Translations under genes and position numbers: made by a program | DNA from: Thelonectria olida | Lineage: Eukaryota; Ascomycota; Sordariomycetes; Hypocreales; Nectriaceae | DNA: 64,000 nt | Direction: 5' to 3' | NCBI GenBank assembly: GCA_020736575.1 | Contig: JAGPYM010000017.1 | Coordinates: forward strand, 372,001 to 436,000 | Notes under the pieces: model-generated | Database searches by the model: none | Told to the model about the DNA's origin: nothing | Seen by the model: the letters and a program-made list of their open reading frames with translations, nothing else | Part shown: positions 10,028-20,680 of the stretch, piece by piece | How positions within the stretch are numbered: the first letter of the stretch is position 1 | How the letters are laid out: the number at the start of each line of letters is the position of its first letter

Positions 10028-11196
10028 CTAATAAGTGATATATGCTCCGCAAGAACCGCAATAATTGCCCGCTGGGTTATGCATGGTAGTATAGCCACAA
10101 TTAGAACATCGGTATCTGCGTCCATCACCCTCTGCCGCTCCAGCCAAGCAAGCACAAGCACACATAACAGCAAGACACGCAGTCACCAACGAAATGAAGC
10201 CAAAGACGATGAAGCCGATAAAGACGCCCGCAATCGCCAGGAACTTGACCATCACGCCCGCCGCCAACGTGTACATGCCCGGCCCCAGATACCTGCCCGG
10301 GTCCTTGAGCTCCGGCACCGCCGCAACGCCCGCCCCCTCGGCGGCCCGCATCAGCGACCGCGGGCCGTAGTTCATGGCGTAGATGGCCAGGATCAGCGAC
10401 GCCAGGAGGAACATGCCGTCGACAAAGGTGCCAAAGTACAGCGCCCACAGCGGCACCTTGCGCGACGACGCGGTGGCGAGCGCCGTGATCAGCACCGAGG
10501 CCGACGTGAGCAGCGCGAGGACGGCCATGGCGGCCGAGGCTTTGTTGAAGGAGACGAAATTTTGGCGGTCATCATGCAGACGGCGGTTCTTCGTCTTGGA
10601 CGAGCCGTCGATGGCGTCGGTGCGGATGACGGAGGCCCAGGGGGCGATGGCGGCGGTGTAGGCGGCCTTGTTGTCGGCGAGTTCGGCTTTGAGAGAGTTT
10701 TCGACGATGCCGCCCAGGGAGTAGGTGGGAGGGAAATCTTTCTCACAATGGTGGTTGGAATCACAGACTCCTATACATGGTCCATCGTGTTAGTCCTGGT
10801 TTCCCTATCAACTAGTGGAAATAGGTCAAAGGAGGGAGGTGTAAACGGACCGGAAAGACCCCAATACCAGGTATCAGGCAAAGCAGGGTTCTGAAATGAT
10901 TCGGCGGAGCGGTTCGTGACGACTTCGATGGCAGCTAGGAGGTCGGTTTGGCCGACTTTGTATAAGTGGATGGAGCTCGTTGCGTCCGAGAGACAGCCGA
11001 GGACGGCGATGAAGTTGACGACGAAGCCGACTGTTTCGCGGTCCGTGTTAGTAATGACAGGCTTGGCGTTCTTATATACGATAACGGCGAGGAAACGAGA
11101 CTTACGAAGCACGGCAAAGATGAGCCATATCCTCCATCCTCGTGAGTTCTCCTCCAACCCCCACATCTCTGAACATGATGACCGTGAGACACCCAT
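10028..11196 (-). CDS. Four-span SUR7/PalI- or claudin-like membrane protein with C-terminal zinc ribbon
   Basis: Three exons (11196-11106, 11030-10851, 10770-10028) with introns of 75 and 80 nt give 337 residues. The topology resembles fungal SUR7/PalI and claudin-like proteins. TM1 is at about 23-45. A long extracellular loop carries the hallmark WYWGLSGVCDSNHHC (W85, W87, C93, C99). TM2 is at about 170-191, TM3 at about 201-222 and TM4 at about 262-300. The cytosolic tail then adds a compact zinc ribbon, CSNCG (312-316) and CGSCG (328-332), in a CxxC-x12-CxxC arrangement, ending AYITY. In related families this position is usually a disordered tail. ATG at residue 11 is an alternative start. 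A TATATAG box at 11327-11333 lies about 130 nt upstream. The likely location is the plasma membrane; the function is not known. Confidence 0.75.
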
Positions 11197-12365
11197 AGTG
11201 TTTGCCAGGTTCCCAGAGGTTGGTACTTAGGGATTGGGAAGGAGGCTTTTCAAAGACTTGAGTTGAGGAACGCAATTAGAGAGAGGAGATACTCAGATTC
11301 TCTTCGATCAAGGACCCTAGTCATATCTATATACCGCGCCGTCCCTCCTCAACTCGCAACCGCGGGGGATCACTAGATCAGCCACACGTTTCCATATCCT
11401 TAAAAGGCTCTTCGCAACCCTCCATTGAGAATGGCCTGACCCTTGCTGGTCAAACAAAGCCTGAATTAAACGAAAAACGGTCTGCAGCTCCGAAGATTAA
11501 GGTGCTCCCGCATGCGCCCCAAGGCCCACGGAACATGCATTTTCGCAGTCACTAGTGGTGTCTGAGTATGCAAGGGAAGAGTACCCGTGCCCTTCGAGCC
11601 CCCTGGTCGACTTGGTCATTCAGCCTTTTCAGCTCGAACGCGAGTGTAACACTGCCCATCCTCCTTGGGGCGTTAGTTGTCGGGGCGGGAGGGGAGCGAG
11701 AAGGTGATGGCAAGGGGGGTCGTTTACGCGCCTTTTCATTCGTGAGAGACTGCGGTAAAAACAGAACAAGAACGATAATGAGAAGATTATCATTGCCGTC
11801 TTGTGCAGTAGCCATTTTTTAGACTCAGAGATTGGGTTGCTGTGCGACTCCCTGCCTTGCTACCAGGGGGGGCCCTTGCATTCTCACATTTTCAGCTTCG
11901 AGTTCGGCGTTTCACTTTGATGCGGGCGAAAAAGATGGATGATTTGTGAAAATTTCAATTGTCAAAGTAAGGAAAAAGAGAAACAAGGAAAGAAAAGCTA
12001 GCTAAACAGAATCTCGGTCCAGCTTGGCTGTCCTGTCCAAGAGCTGGTGGGAGCGAACAAGGGGCTCCCATATTCGAGTCTTTGAGTCCTCGAATAACCA
12101 AACAACAAACGAAAACAAGTCTATCTATTGGGTATTTCCCCAGAAAACATTCGTTAAAAAAAGACAAGAGAAAAAGAAAATGCCCGTCGTAATAAGAATC
12201 AGTTCCATCCCTTGGGGTGCATGATGCGTCCCACCCTTTTGCTTTTGTGTATGCCAAACATCCGTTGCGCCGGCTGAATTCCATCCCGTCCTTACATGCA
12301 CAATACAGGTCATGTTCTATCCTTCGCCATTTTCCCATTTTCCTTTTCTTTTGGTCATGGTTCCC
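11197..12365. other. Intergenic region with promoter of the membrane protein gene
   Basis: A TATA-like element at 11327-11333 serves the minus-strand gene. Open frames of about 85 codons on both strands near 11552-11822 overlap each other, have no recognisable domain, and are not accepted as genes. A-rich patches (about 11950-12180) probably belong to the 3' flank of the PNPOx-like gene. Confidence 0.4.
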
Positions 12366-13175
12366 CTATGCCGCCACACCCAATCCAATCATGACAGCGT
12401 ACGAATACATCAACACCACGCCGATAAGCACTCCCAGCAAAATTGCTTCGCTCTGGCCAAGCACTCGCTTTGCCCTTGCCTTTGCGTCCCCAACCCACAA
12501 CGTCTCTCCAACGCCGCGTCGTGCAGCCTTGAGCCCCGGGAGACCATCCATGCTGAACACGTTGGTCTGGTTGTGGTACTCTTGCACCGTTTTGTTCTCG
12601 ACTCTCTTCCGAATCCACGCGTCCATAGTCGGCCGCGCTTCAAACACGGCCAGTTCGTCCACCTTGCCATTCACACCCTCTTGAAGCAGTGTCTCGATCG
12701 CTTTCTCTGGTGCTTCCTCGGGCGAGTAGATGCCCTTCTTGACTCGAGGCACACCGAAGCCGCAGCTGGTCTGAACTTCAAACACATCTGCGACCACGAC
12801 GGCTCGGGCGCCATCAAAAGCTGATCGCTTGCCCTGAGCAACGCTGCGTACCAGGTCCGGAAAGGCAGGTTCGTCCCATTCGACGATTTTGGATCGACAG
12901 AAGAACCTCACAATCCGAGGCGCAGGCCCAAAGCTCATAAACATGAGGCTGAGGCGACCGTTGTCGTATGAGTGCGCAATCGTTTCACAGCCGGAACCGG
13001 TGCGATCGATGTATGCGCATTGGTTCGGCCCCAGGACGGCAAAGTGTGAATCGGCCAGTCCCTTGGGGGACACATTGATGTGCGATCCTTGAGTGGGCGC
13101 CGACCCGGTGAAGAAGACGGGTTGTCGCTGCACCCAATCGGCGAGCTCATCCGTGATGGACGGGTAGAGTTTCAT
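12366..13175 (-). CDS. Pyridoxamine 5'-phosphate oxidase-like FMN-binding split-barrel protein with C-terminal membrane anchor
   Basis: A single exon for 269 residues. The first half has the features of the fungal PNPOx-like family: LADWVQRQPVFFTGSAP, GSHINVSPKG, then an Arg/Thr-rich flavin-site region (IDRTGSGCETIAHSYDNGRL) and LMFMSFGPAPRIVRFFCR. The enzyme is predicted to bind FMN or F420-like cofactors, but its substrate is unknown. After a charged linker the last about 30 residues form a hydrophobic helix (AILLGVLIGVVLMYSYAVM) that could tail-anchor it to a membrane. ATG 13175 (MKLYPSITDEL) is chosen; the frame extends upstream without an ATG. A TATATAG box at about 13254-13262 sits about 80 nt upstream. 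Confidence 0.8.
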   Translation of the reverse strand: MKLYPSITDELADWVQRQPVFFTGSAPTQGSHINVSPKGLADSHFAVLGPNQCAYIDRTGSGCETIAHSYDNGRLSLMFMSFGPAPRIVRFFCRSKIVEWDEPAFPDLVRSVAQGKRSAFDGARAVVVADVFEVQTSCGFGVPRVKKGIYSPEEAPEKAIETLLQEGVNGKVDELAVFEARPTMDAWIRKRVENKTVQEYHNQTNVFSMDGLPGLKAARRGVGETLWVGDAKARAKRVLGQSEAILLGVLIGVVLMYSYAVMIGLGVAA

Positions 13176-13623
13176 GTTGACAGTTGAGAGGCAAAGCAAA
13201 TCAAGATGCAACTTGGTGTCAGAGGCGAGCCGTTCGAGCGAGGCGTTGCCGGACTATATATCTTCACCGCCTCGTTGGGATGCTCAAGTCCAGGCAACAA
13301 GAAAATTCTCTCAACTTGCATGCCTCATGAAGCGGGGAAATGACGGGGGGGAGTGAGGAGTCAGAGAAACCCCGCCAGCTTGTGATTCGTTTCCTGTCCG
13401 ATCGTCGGGGAGGGAAGCATTCCGAGTGGGGGCCTCGGACTTCACCATGGAAAACCATGGAGGGGGGTATCATGTGAGATTCATATGTCGTGGTTCACGA
13501 AAAAATGAGACGCATCGCATGAACATGCACAATCTCTCAAGGGAGACTACGACAATTGCCCACGGGTGCTTGGTCATCGCTCGCAATGCGAGAAGCTGCT
13601 AGTCGTGGGGACAAGCAAGTGAG
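13176..13623. other. Intergenic spacer between two minus-strand genes
   Basis: Carries the promoter of the PNPOx-like gene (TATA-like sequence near 13254-13262) and the 3' flank of the coiled-coil gene. Nothing else is recognised. Confidence 0.4.
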
Positions 13624-15000
13624 TTAGTTGGTGATGGGGTATGGGTGGTAGGCGCCATCCTCGAACTGGTCCTCATCAAAGGCGCTGCTGTCACTGCTCA
13701 AGTGGGCCGAAGTGACGACGCTGGCTGCCGTGCGAGGTACGCTGGAGTATGACGAAGCCGAGGAGGGTGCTTGCATACGACCTGTGGTCACAAGGGCGTG
13801 AGTATCAAAGTCACCGACTTGGGGGTTTGAGAGATGCCAACCTCCAGGTCCCCATCCCTCAATGAAGGTGCTAGTCTGGCGATTCCCGTTGGAATCGAAC
13901 CGCTTGGACAGACGCTCCTTGTCTGACAAAGGACGCTCGGGACGCTCAGTCTCCTTTTCAGCCTTGTCTTCAGTCTTGCCCTTGCCACGGCCTCGTTCCT
14001 CGCGTTCGCGTTCACGCTCACGATGTCGCTCCTCCCGGCGTTCGTCACGGCGCTCGTCACGTTCACGGTCACGGTGGCGGTCCTCGCGGGACTCCTTCTT
14101 GCTGCTCGAAGAAACGGTCGACTTGGCCGTCGTGGACTTGGAAGAAGCCTTGCTGGAAGCCTTGCTAGAAGGCCGCGAGGACGACTTGGCAGGACGGTCT
14201 GGCAGAGCGTTGGTAGGCAAGGGGCTGGCTAGGGGGCTAGTCATGGTGGAGGAACTGGTCTGGCCGTTGAGAGCGTTGTATCGCATGGTAAGGTTCTCGT
14301 GCTTGGCACTGAGACCGCGGAAACGAGACTCAATGTCATGACGCTCAAACTCGAGACGGGAAGTCTCGTTGGAGAGACGCTCGTTCTCACTGGTAAGGCG
14401 CCGTGACTCATCCTTGAGGTGCTGGGCGTCATCCTTGAGGTCCTTGTTGTCTTCCTTGAGGTCGTTGTAGTCTTCCTTGAGGGTTCGGAGTTCATCCTTG
14501 GTAGTACGGCTCTCCTCTTTTAGGGCGCGAAGTTCTTCCTTGACGGACCGGTTCTCTTCCTTGGATTCCTTGGCAGAGCGGGCATCCTCCTTGAGCTTAC
14601 GGTTCTCTTCCTTCAGGGAGATGATATCCTCCTTCAAGACATCGGCCTCGGAGCGGACACCGTCGAGCTGGGCCTTAAGTTCGCGGTAGGAGACAATGTT
14701 ATCGTTGAGCTTCTGTTTGGCCTGTTCCAGGTTGGCTTTGAACTTTTCCTTCTCGGCCTTTGCCTTCTTCAGCTCAGCGTTCGCCTTGTTCAAGTCATCG
14801 CGGAGCTTGGAGTCATCGTAGCCGTATTCATAGTCGTAGTCGTTGACAACTTCATGTGTCTGATCAGCGTGTGAAAGCGGGACGTGATGCCCATAGGACG
14901 AACCAGAGTGAGTGTGACCATGACCGTGACCTTGACTGTGGCTCACAACAGACCTCTTGCCCGAAGTGGTAGATCCAGAGGACCTCTGGTGCAGCGGCAT
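13624..15000 (-). CDS. Coiled-coil protein with His-rich N-terminus and Arg/Glu/Asp-rich segment
   Basis: A single-exon gene for 458 residues of unknown function. The N-terminus is Ser/His/Gly-rich (SHSQGHGHGHTHSGSS). A long heptad-type coiled coil follows, from about 60 to 250, rich in KEE/LKED repeats (LKEENRKLKEDARSAKE and similar). Next come a Ser/Lys-rich stretch and a highly charged RDRERDERRDERREERHRE block near 305-335. The conserved-looking end includes SDKERLSKRFD, FIEGWGPGGWHLS and an acidic FDEDQFEDGAYHPYP. No signal peptide or membrane span is seen. Similar proteins occur in other Sordariomycetes as uncharacterised coiled-coil proteins. The upstream region is long and contains low-complexity A and CT tracts. 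Confidence 0.75.
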   Translation of the reverse strand: MPLHQRSSGSTTSGKRSVVSHSQGHGHGHTHSGSSYGHHVPLSHADQTHEVVNDYDYEYGYDDSKLRDDLNKANAELKKAKAEKEKFKANLEQAKQKLNDNIVSYRELKAQLDGVRSEADVLKEDIISLKEENRKLKEDARSAKESKEENRSVKEELRALKEESRTTKDELRTLKEDYNDLKEDNKDLKDDAQHLKDESRRLTSENERLSNETSRLEFERHDIESRFRGLSAKHENLTMRYNALNGQTSSSTMTSPLASPLPTNALPDRPAKSSSRPSSKASSKASSKSTTAKSTVSSSSKKESREDRHRDRERDERRDERREERHREREREREERGRGKGKTEDKAEKETERPERPLSDKERLSKRFDSNGNRQTSTFIEGWGPGGWHLSNPQVGDFDTHALVTTGRMQAPSSASSYSSVPRTAASVVTSAHLSSDSSAFDEDQFEDGAYHPYPITN

Positions 15001-18000
15001 GTTGACGGCTGCGAGGGGGACTGCGCGCGCGGAGAGATAACGACGATGTTGTGTTTACCGGTGATTCGGTCTTGTTCACTAGACTGCGATGCAGCGCTGC
15101 CCAACGACACTGGAGTCTGGCAGGAGTGAGGCGACCGAACGAATTGCGACTGGAGCTCGGGCAGGCCTCAAGTAGGGTGGGAGCGGGAGGGAGCGGGAAG
15201 TTAGGCGAGGCCAGAAGCGAGTCGGGTTGGGTTGTTGGAGTGGTAGGGCGACAAGCGCAGATTGGGGAGGGGGCGAAACGGGTATATAAGGAAGATGAGG
15301 GCACAACACGCAGCTGTGACTCAGACTTTGTGAGAGAAAAGGGTCAGAGATTTTTCCTCTTCTTCTTTTTGAAACGAAGATAATTCCCCTGAAAAGAGGG
15401 AGCAAGAACAGGATTTGGAAAAATTAAATCCTGTGGGTGTGTGCGAGCGGCCGGGAAATGAGATCGGGCTGCAAGAGAAAAAAAAAATGTGTTCGGGTTG
15501 ATATTTTATCAACTCTCGGGTGTGGGAGGAAGGGGAAAAAAAAAAAAAAAAAAAAAGAAAGCTGGAATGGGGGGAGGGGCTCAGAATGAGAAAAAAGAAA
15601 AGGCGGCCAACACCGACACTCACTGTCTTTGAACTCGCTTCGATCCAACAGCGAAAAAGTCCTTGCGCACGAAAACAGGAACCGAAGAAAAGGGGGGATT
15701 TGTTCCTCTTTTACCTTGCTCCCTCCGTTTGAAGACAAAAGACGTCGGTGTTGTTCTATGTTGGTGGTGTGGGCGCAGAGGATGCCTCGTGCCTGTGCTT
15801 ATTATTAGGAGACAGTTATTTTTCTCTCTCTCCCCGTCTACTTCACTCTGGCGGACCATGACGACGATGACGAAGGAGTCACCGGCTTGGTAGCTGATAC
15901 CGCCTCCCGGGATATGGCCATCAGCCTGGCTTGAGGGGGGGACCCTTGGACTTGGACTTGGCCTAGGCCGTCCAAGACTCCAATGGCCCGTCTCTGGTGC
16001 CGACCGAGTGGACATTCTCCCAGGTTCCCTTCAGACGAGCGAGGTATGGGGTACATCGATTGGAGGAAGCTCACAAATGGAAAATGGGTCGCAACGCACA
16101 CAATCCCGGCGACACGGGTGTGCGCAAAGTCGAAAAAAGGCGTTGCGACGCCAACACTAATAATGCCCAAAGCCCAAAGATCCAGAAAGCTGCCCAATCC
16201 TACGCCTCCACCCTCCCCCTACGCCTCCTCCTGCTCCTCTCCGTTTCCCGTTTCCCCTCCGTCTCCTCCCTCCTTCGGACCGGGAAGGGGGGAGACCGTC
16301 TTTTTCCATTGGTCGTGTCCGGGGCTGTGCAGGTTGACGAGGCAGAAAGCAGAATTACAAAACGTCTGTGGATGGTCCAAAGTCTTGACAGTGTCATGAT
16401 GGAGGGTTGGAAATAGGCAGCCAATGGGTATGGCCCCCAATATCAACATCAACAACTCGTGAAAAGATTCACGCGCCTTTGTATGCCTTGCGGACGCTTC
16501 CAGATGCGTCGATAAAGGCGGGTTCGCTCCTTGACTGAAATGGCCCGAACGGTGCGTTCCGGCAAAATTGCGAATGGCTTTCAAGCGGGAGGGGGGTCCG
16601 GCGCGTTTCCACGCCCGTCGGTTCGGGTCCATGCTATTCGTATGCCATACCATACGTTGGTCCTGCGCTAGGCTACTATGCATTGTTCTTCCAGGTTATT
16701 GTGCCCTCGGTGGTCACATTCCATCCATCGCACAAGCCTGGGGAACCTGGAGGGGCTTCCCGTTGTCCTCCCGTGGCAGCCTGGGGAAAGTCCTAGAAGG
16801 ATCCCACGCAAAACAACATGACACTGTATGCGACCTGCAGGTAAATGTCACAGGGTGACTCATTCGCTGACAAAGGCCTGATTTGTGTACTATCGGCTGT
16901 TGTTCTCGAGGTTTTGTGCTGCCTTGCCCTCGAAGCAGGTTGTTGTCAATCATCGAGCTCTCGGCACATGGGTGGTTGTGCATAACTCCATAGTGCATGA
17001 CCGGGCTCTTGCAGGGGCGAAGCATTACCTGTTTGCCCCCCTTTGTTCGACCGTCTTCTTTGCATCCGGGACTGGCCGACCAAGAAACGCTTGTTGCCGG
17101 TGCCTCTTCGCGTCTTCTTATGGGAAACCGAGCGTCGAGTTTCATCATTTCGGTTGGAGTCTGGAGACGTCAGGTCAAGGAAAGCTTTCGCGGAACGGCG
17201 GGATCGCGGGGACTAACCGCGGAGGCTAACCGTTTCTCTCCCGTCTCCCGGTAGGTAAAAATTACGTAGCGGCGCTGCCCGGATTTTGAATTTGAGATTG
17301 GAGAATGGGGGTAGGGCTGATGGCTCATGTGGAGAGATCCCGGTCCCCGTCACTCTCCGTCGTTTCTAGCCGTCTCCGTCCGGGTCCGGATCACGGGTGG
17401 CCAGCCGTTCTCCGCCGTTGCGCAGTGGGCGCTTGATAAGCACTTGCTGAGTTTCCAGAAGCTCCAAACGAGTGGCTCTACCCTTTCGTCCCGCTGGTTT
17501 TTGTGTTTTTTTTAGTCGCTTCCCGTCCACCTTCCAGGCATGCCTCGCATTCCCGCTGTCAAGGGACTGGCTGGGTGATCCCTTGGGCAATCATGCTCAA
17601 CTTGCTGATAAACGCATGAAAGTGGCCTCCGGCCCGATCCTCATGTCCGAAGCGTCCACTTTTGGCAGTTGACAAATTGCCTGCAGATTTTAGGATGGTG
17701 GTGCTCCCACTTTGTCGGCTTCACCAACTGGCGGGGAAATCTCTGTTTCATCGTCACATGGCAGTCGCTTTGTCATCCTCGATTCGCGAACAGAGACACG
17801 TGACTCCATCATCACTCGGTAAGGCAGGTATGAAGTACAGCCCGAAACTAAGGTAATCACGAAGTAAGGCAAGCGCATGATTCGTAGAGCTAACCAATAT
17901 CTCTACCTACCTAAGGTAACGCGTCGCTAAGTGAATACGTAGAAATTAGCCTTGGGGAGGTGGTAAGAGCAGGGCGCTCCTTAACAAGAGGCCTCGGAGG

Positions 18001-20370
18001 TCCAACTTTCTATCTCAACCTCATCTTGCAACACAAGACAGACACATGCATCGGCCCTGGGAATGGTTTGTTCCCTTGTCGATTTATTTCGCCCATGAAA
18101 AGTTGATCCGGACGCCACTCATTCTGACGGCACACAAGCCTCGGACGTCACCTTGGACCTTGGCAGTTAGATATGCCCACGCAGCCAGGAGACGCGCCAC
18201 ATTTGTGGATGCCAGAACAATCATGTTGATTGTGTCAATCCAGTTCGCAGTGAGGATATTTTTCTGTTGTACTTATGCCAACTATGGCAATCTGAGTGCT
18301 TCTACATCATCTCATTTGCCCGTAGGTATTAGATATGAGCACTTCTCTACCACGTCCATCCTATATACGGACACAAACACGGCCAACACCGATAGATTTG
18401 AATCTACATGTGTTACAAGGAATGCGGCTTTGGTGGCCCTCGTACACCCTTCTCCCATCGTGATTATTTCCAATGCAGGCTCTTTGACATCTTAGCAGTG
18501 CTCCCTGCTACTGCAGGGTACCGTATCCAGGGCCCTTCTTATGTATGCAAAGTCCAGTGTCTCGACCGTATACAATACCTCGCTCAAAAGTTAAATCTTC
18601 CAGCCAGGATCCCTCTTTGCTGAAGCCCAGAGCCGACTCATCGTCTATGAATGTGCCACGATTATAGCCTAGATCAAACCCGATAGCAAAGGCACGTGGA
18701 AAGATATCTCGATCCCAGATGGAACTACCAACATCACAGCAAGGGCAACCCTAAGTTAGCCACTTATGTCTCCAATCCGAAGCTACGTAGCACATCCTCA
18801 GTGTATTAAGCTTAGAGACATTGCCGTCTCGTCGGAAATGTGTTCTAATGTTATTAATGATTCTATCAGTCCGACTAGCCCCAACCATCGAGCCGATATA
18901 GTTGATCTCGCGACGCTCCGCCGGCCTTTCGGGTACCCGGAGCGAGTTTGAATGCAATGCTTTGACTACAATGCCCCCGGTACAACTGTATTCTATTATG
19001 ATGATCTATGCGCATGGTCACGACGATGACAGTGAGTTTCATGAGGAACTCGATGTATCCCTTCTGAATATCATTTTCATTCATATGACAGTTAAAGAAA
19101 GAGAGTATGCAACGTAAATTAGTGTCTCCCGTTGGAATAAAACATGAATTTAACCAGCTCTTTGCACTTCACTACAAATAGCGAATAAACCACCCTACTT
19201 AATACAAGTACGCCTTAACGAAGGCACGGTGCCTGACAGAATCCGCGCATCTCCACGGGACAGTTTGTGTGTACGTTGATAATAGGACTTTGGGAAAGAG
19301 AAGTCGACGTAATACCTGGTCTTTAATGAAACCCAACCTCTCATTTATCAGCCCGTCCCACCATATTACCGTTTTTCTTAAAAGAATTATTTAATAAGCC
19401 GCTCTTAACAATTTCCATATCCTTCCTTACCCGGGATAATAAGTAACCTTGGATTTTTTCGTCATATAATATAGAATGGCACTATAGTAATTAATCTTTA
19501 TAGGGTATACATTTATAATACTCAAATGACTATTGGAATTGCGTAGGACAAGTCCGCTTTAATAATACTCTTAAAATGATCCGAGTTAATCAGAGCATTA
19601 AACTACAAATGATCAGTCGCAGGACGAGAAGATGAGTTTTATATGTAGCAGATGTTTTTATCTATTCCCCGTTGTTAAAAGGAACAATTTATAATTTACC
19701 ACCAAGGATATAAATCAGATTCTCCTCATCAATACCAGTCTTCGTTCTTGTTTCATTAAATTGCCCATAAACGAGACCAGACTACCACAGCTGTCAGAGA
19801 ACACTGAATCCCGTCATATGTTATCCTATTCCCAAAGTTAGTCGAAATCTGAGGCATACTCTTTCAAGTGCAACATCTACTCTGAGAAACAACTGCATCT
19901 GAAGACAAAGGCCTCTACTTCCCCCCAGAGGTCTTCTAAACATGAATCTGCAGTATGTAAAGCCCCACCGCCACGCATAGAACTCATGAAATCTACCTTT
20001 AACATATACGTAGAGAGTGATTGCACTTGCGAAACTCTGAAGGGTCTTAGGGATTGCTGATGACTTGCCGAACATTGGTAGATTATTGGGGGACTCCTCA
20101 TTATTGACGTCTTTAAAAAGGGGACCAGGAGAAGCCATCCCGGACCCCATGGAGAGAACTGCTAACATAATGAACGCCTCTAAGAAGATCAGAATCACGA
20201 TAGTGAGCGTGTGACTACTCTACAGCTCACTAGTTCTAGCTTTTGAGCGGCGTCGAGATTCGGGGTTCAGATAGGTGACGACTGGGGGTCTTCCCTATTG
20301 TCCATAGCTCTCTTTATCTCTATGGCTTATTACAGATGCCTCTTGAGCAGTGTTTGCGACTCAAGCCCTC
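15001..20370. other. Gene-poor region, 5.4 kb, no supported protein gene
   Basis: The first about 500 nt is the leader and promoter of the coiled-coil gene, with a TATATA at 15283-15288 and a run of 21 A at 15536-15556. Open frames up to about 155 codons between 15.6 and 19.1 kb lack domains and splice-supported continuity. Past about 18.6 kb the sequence becomes AT-rich (especially 19.13-19.75 kb). Degenerate 5S rRNA-like pieces begin near 19.78 kb. Confidence 0.5.
19784..20303 (+). pseudogene. Degenerate, apparently interrupted 5S rRNA-like sequence
   Basis: About 19784-19815 matches the 5' half of the intact copies downstream (ACCACAGCT, then GAGAACACTGAATCCCGTC). About 20238-20303 matches the 3' half (GAGCGGCG, then GGTGACGACTGGGGGTC and CTATTGTCCATA). 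About 400 nt of unrelated sequence lies between them. This can be read as one 5S copy split by an insertion, or as two independent truncated copies. Both halves have many substitutions, so it is not expected to be functional. Confidence 0.4.
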
Positions 20371-20489
20371 ACATACGACCATAGCTCTTAGAAAATACTG
20401 GATCCCGTCTGCTCTCCGTACGTCAAGCCAAGAAGCGGCGAACTAGTACTCAAGTCGGTGACGATTGGGGAATCCTCGCTGTTGTATGT
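20371..20489 (+). rRNA. 5S rRNA-like gene, copy 1 (divergent type)
   Basis: A 119-nt unit of standard fungal 5S length. It starts with ACATACGACC and ends with GTTGTATGT, so the helix I ends pair (one G-U). It retains GATCCCGTC, the GTCAAGCC element and GGTGACGA, the internal control region contacted by TFIIIA. It is followed directly by a run of eight T, a Pol III terminator. It departs from the common fungal sequence in helix II, IV and V regions. It may be a functional variant 5S type, as described in Neurospora, or a pseudogene. Confidence 0.75.
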
Positions 20490-20561
20490 TTTTTTCCTTT
20501 TGTCATTTCCAGCCCCCATGCAAGACGCCTCTCTTGTTCCTTTCCTGCTGCTGAAACTGTC

Positions 20562-20680
20562 ACATACGACCACAGCTCTTGGAGAATACTGGATCCCGTC
20601 TGCTCTCCGAACGTCAAGCCAAGAAGCGGCGAATTAGTACTCAAGTCGGTGACGATTGGGGAATCCTCGCTGTTGTATGT
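20562..20680 (+). rRNA. 5S rRNA-like gene, copy 2 (divergent type)
   Basis: A second 119-nt copy, 72 nt after copy 1 and in the same orientation, differing from it at about five positions. Helix II strands GCTCTTGG and CCAAGAAGC can pair with one bulged A. Helix V strands GCGA and TCGC pair, and CTCAA pairs with TTGGG in helix IV. A TCTTTT terminator follows at 20681. Pairing is better preserved than in copy 1, so this is the likelier functional member. Confidence 0.78.

Noticed and set aside
19821..20198. Minus-strand frame of 125 codons with a hydrophobic start
   Set aside because: It begins with GTG, lies between two 5S-like fragments, and shows no recognisable domain.
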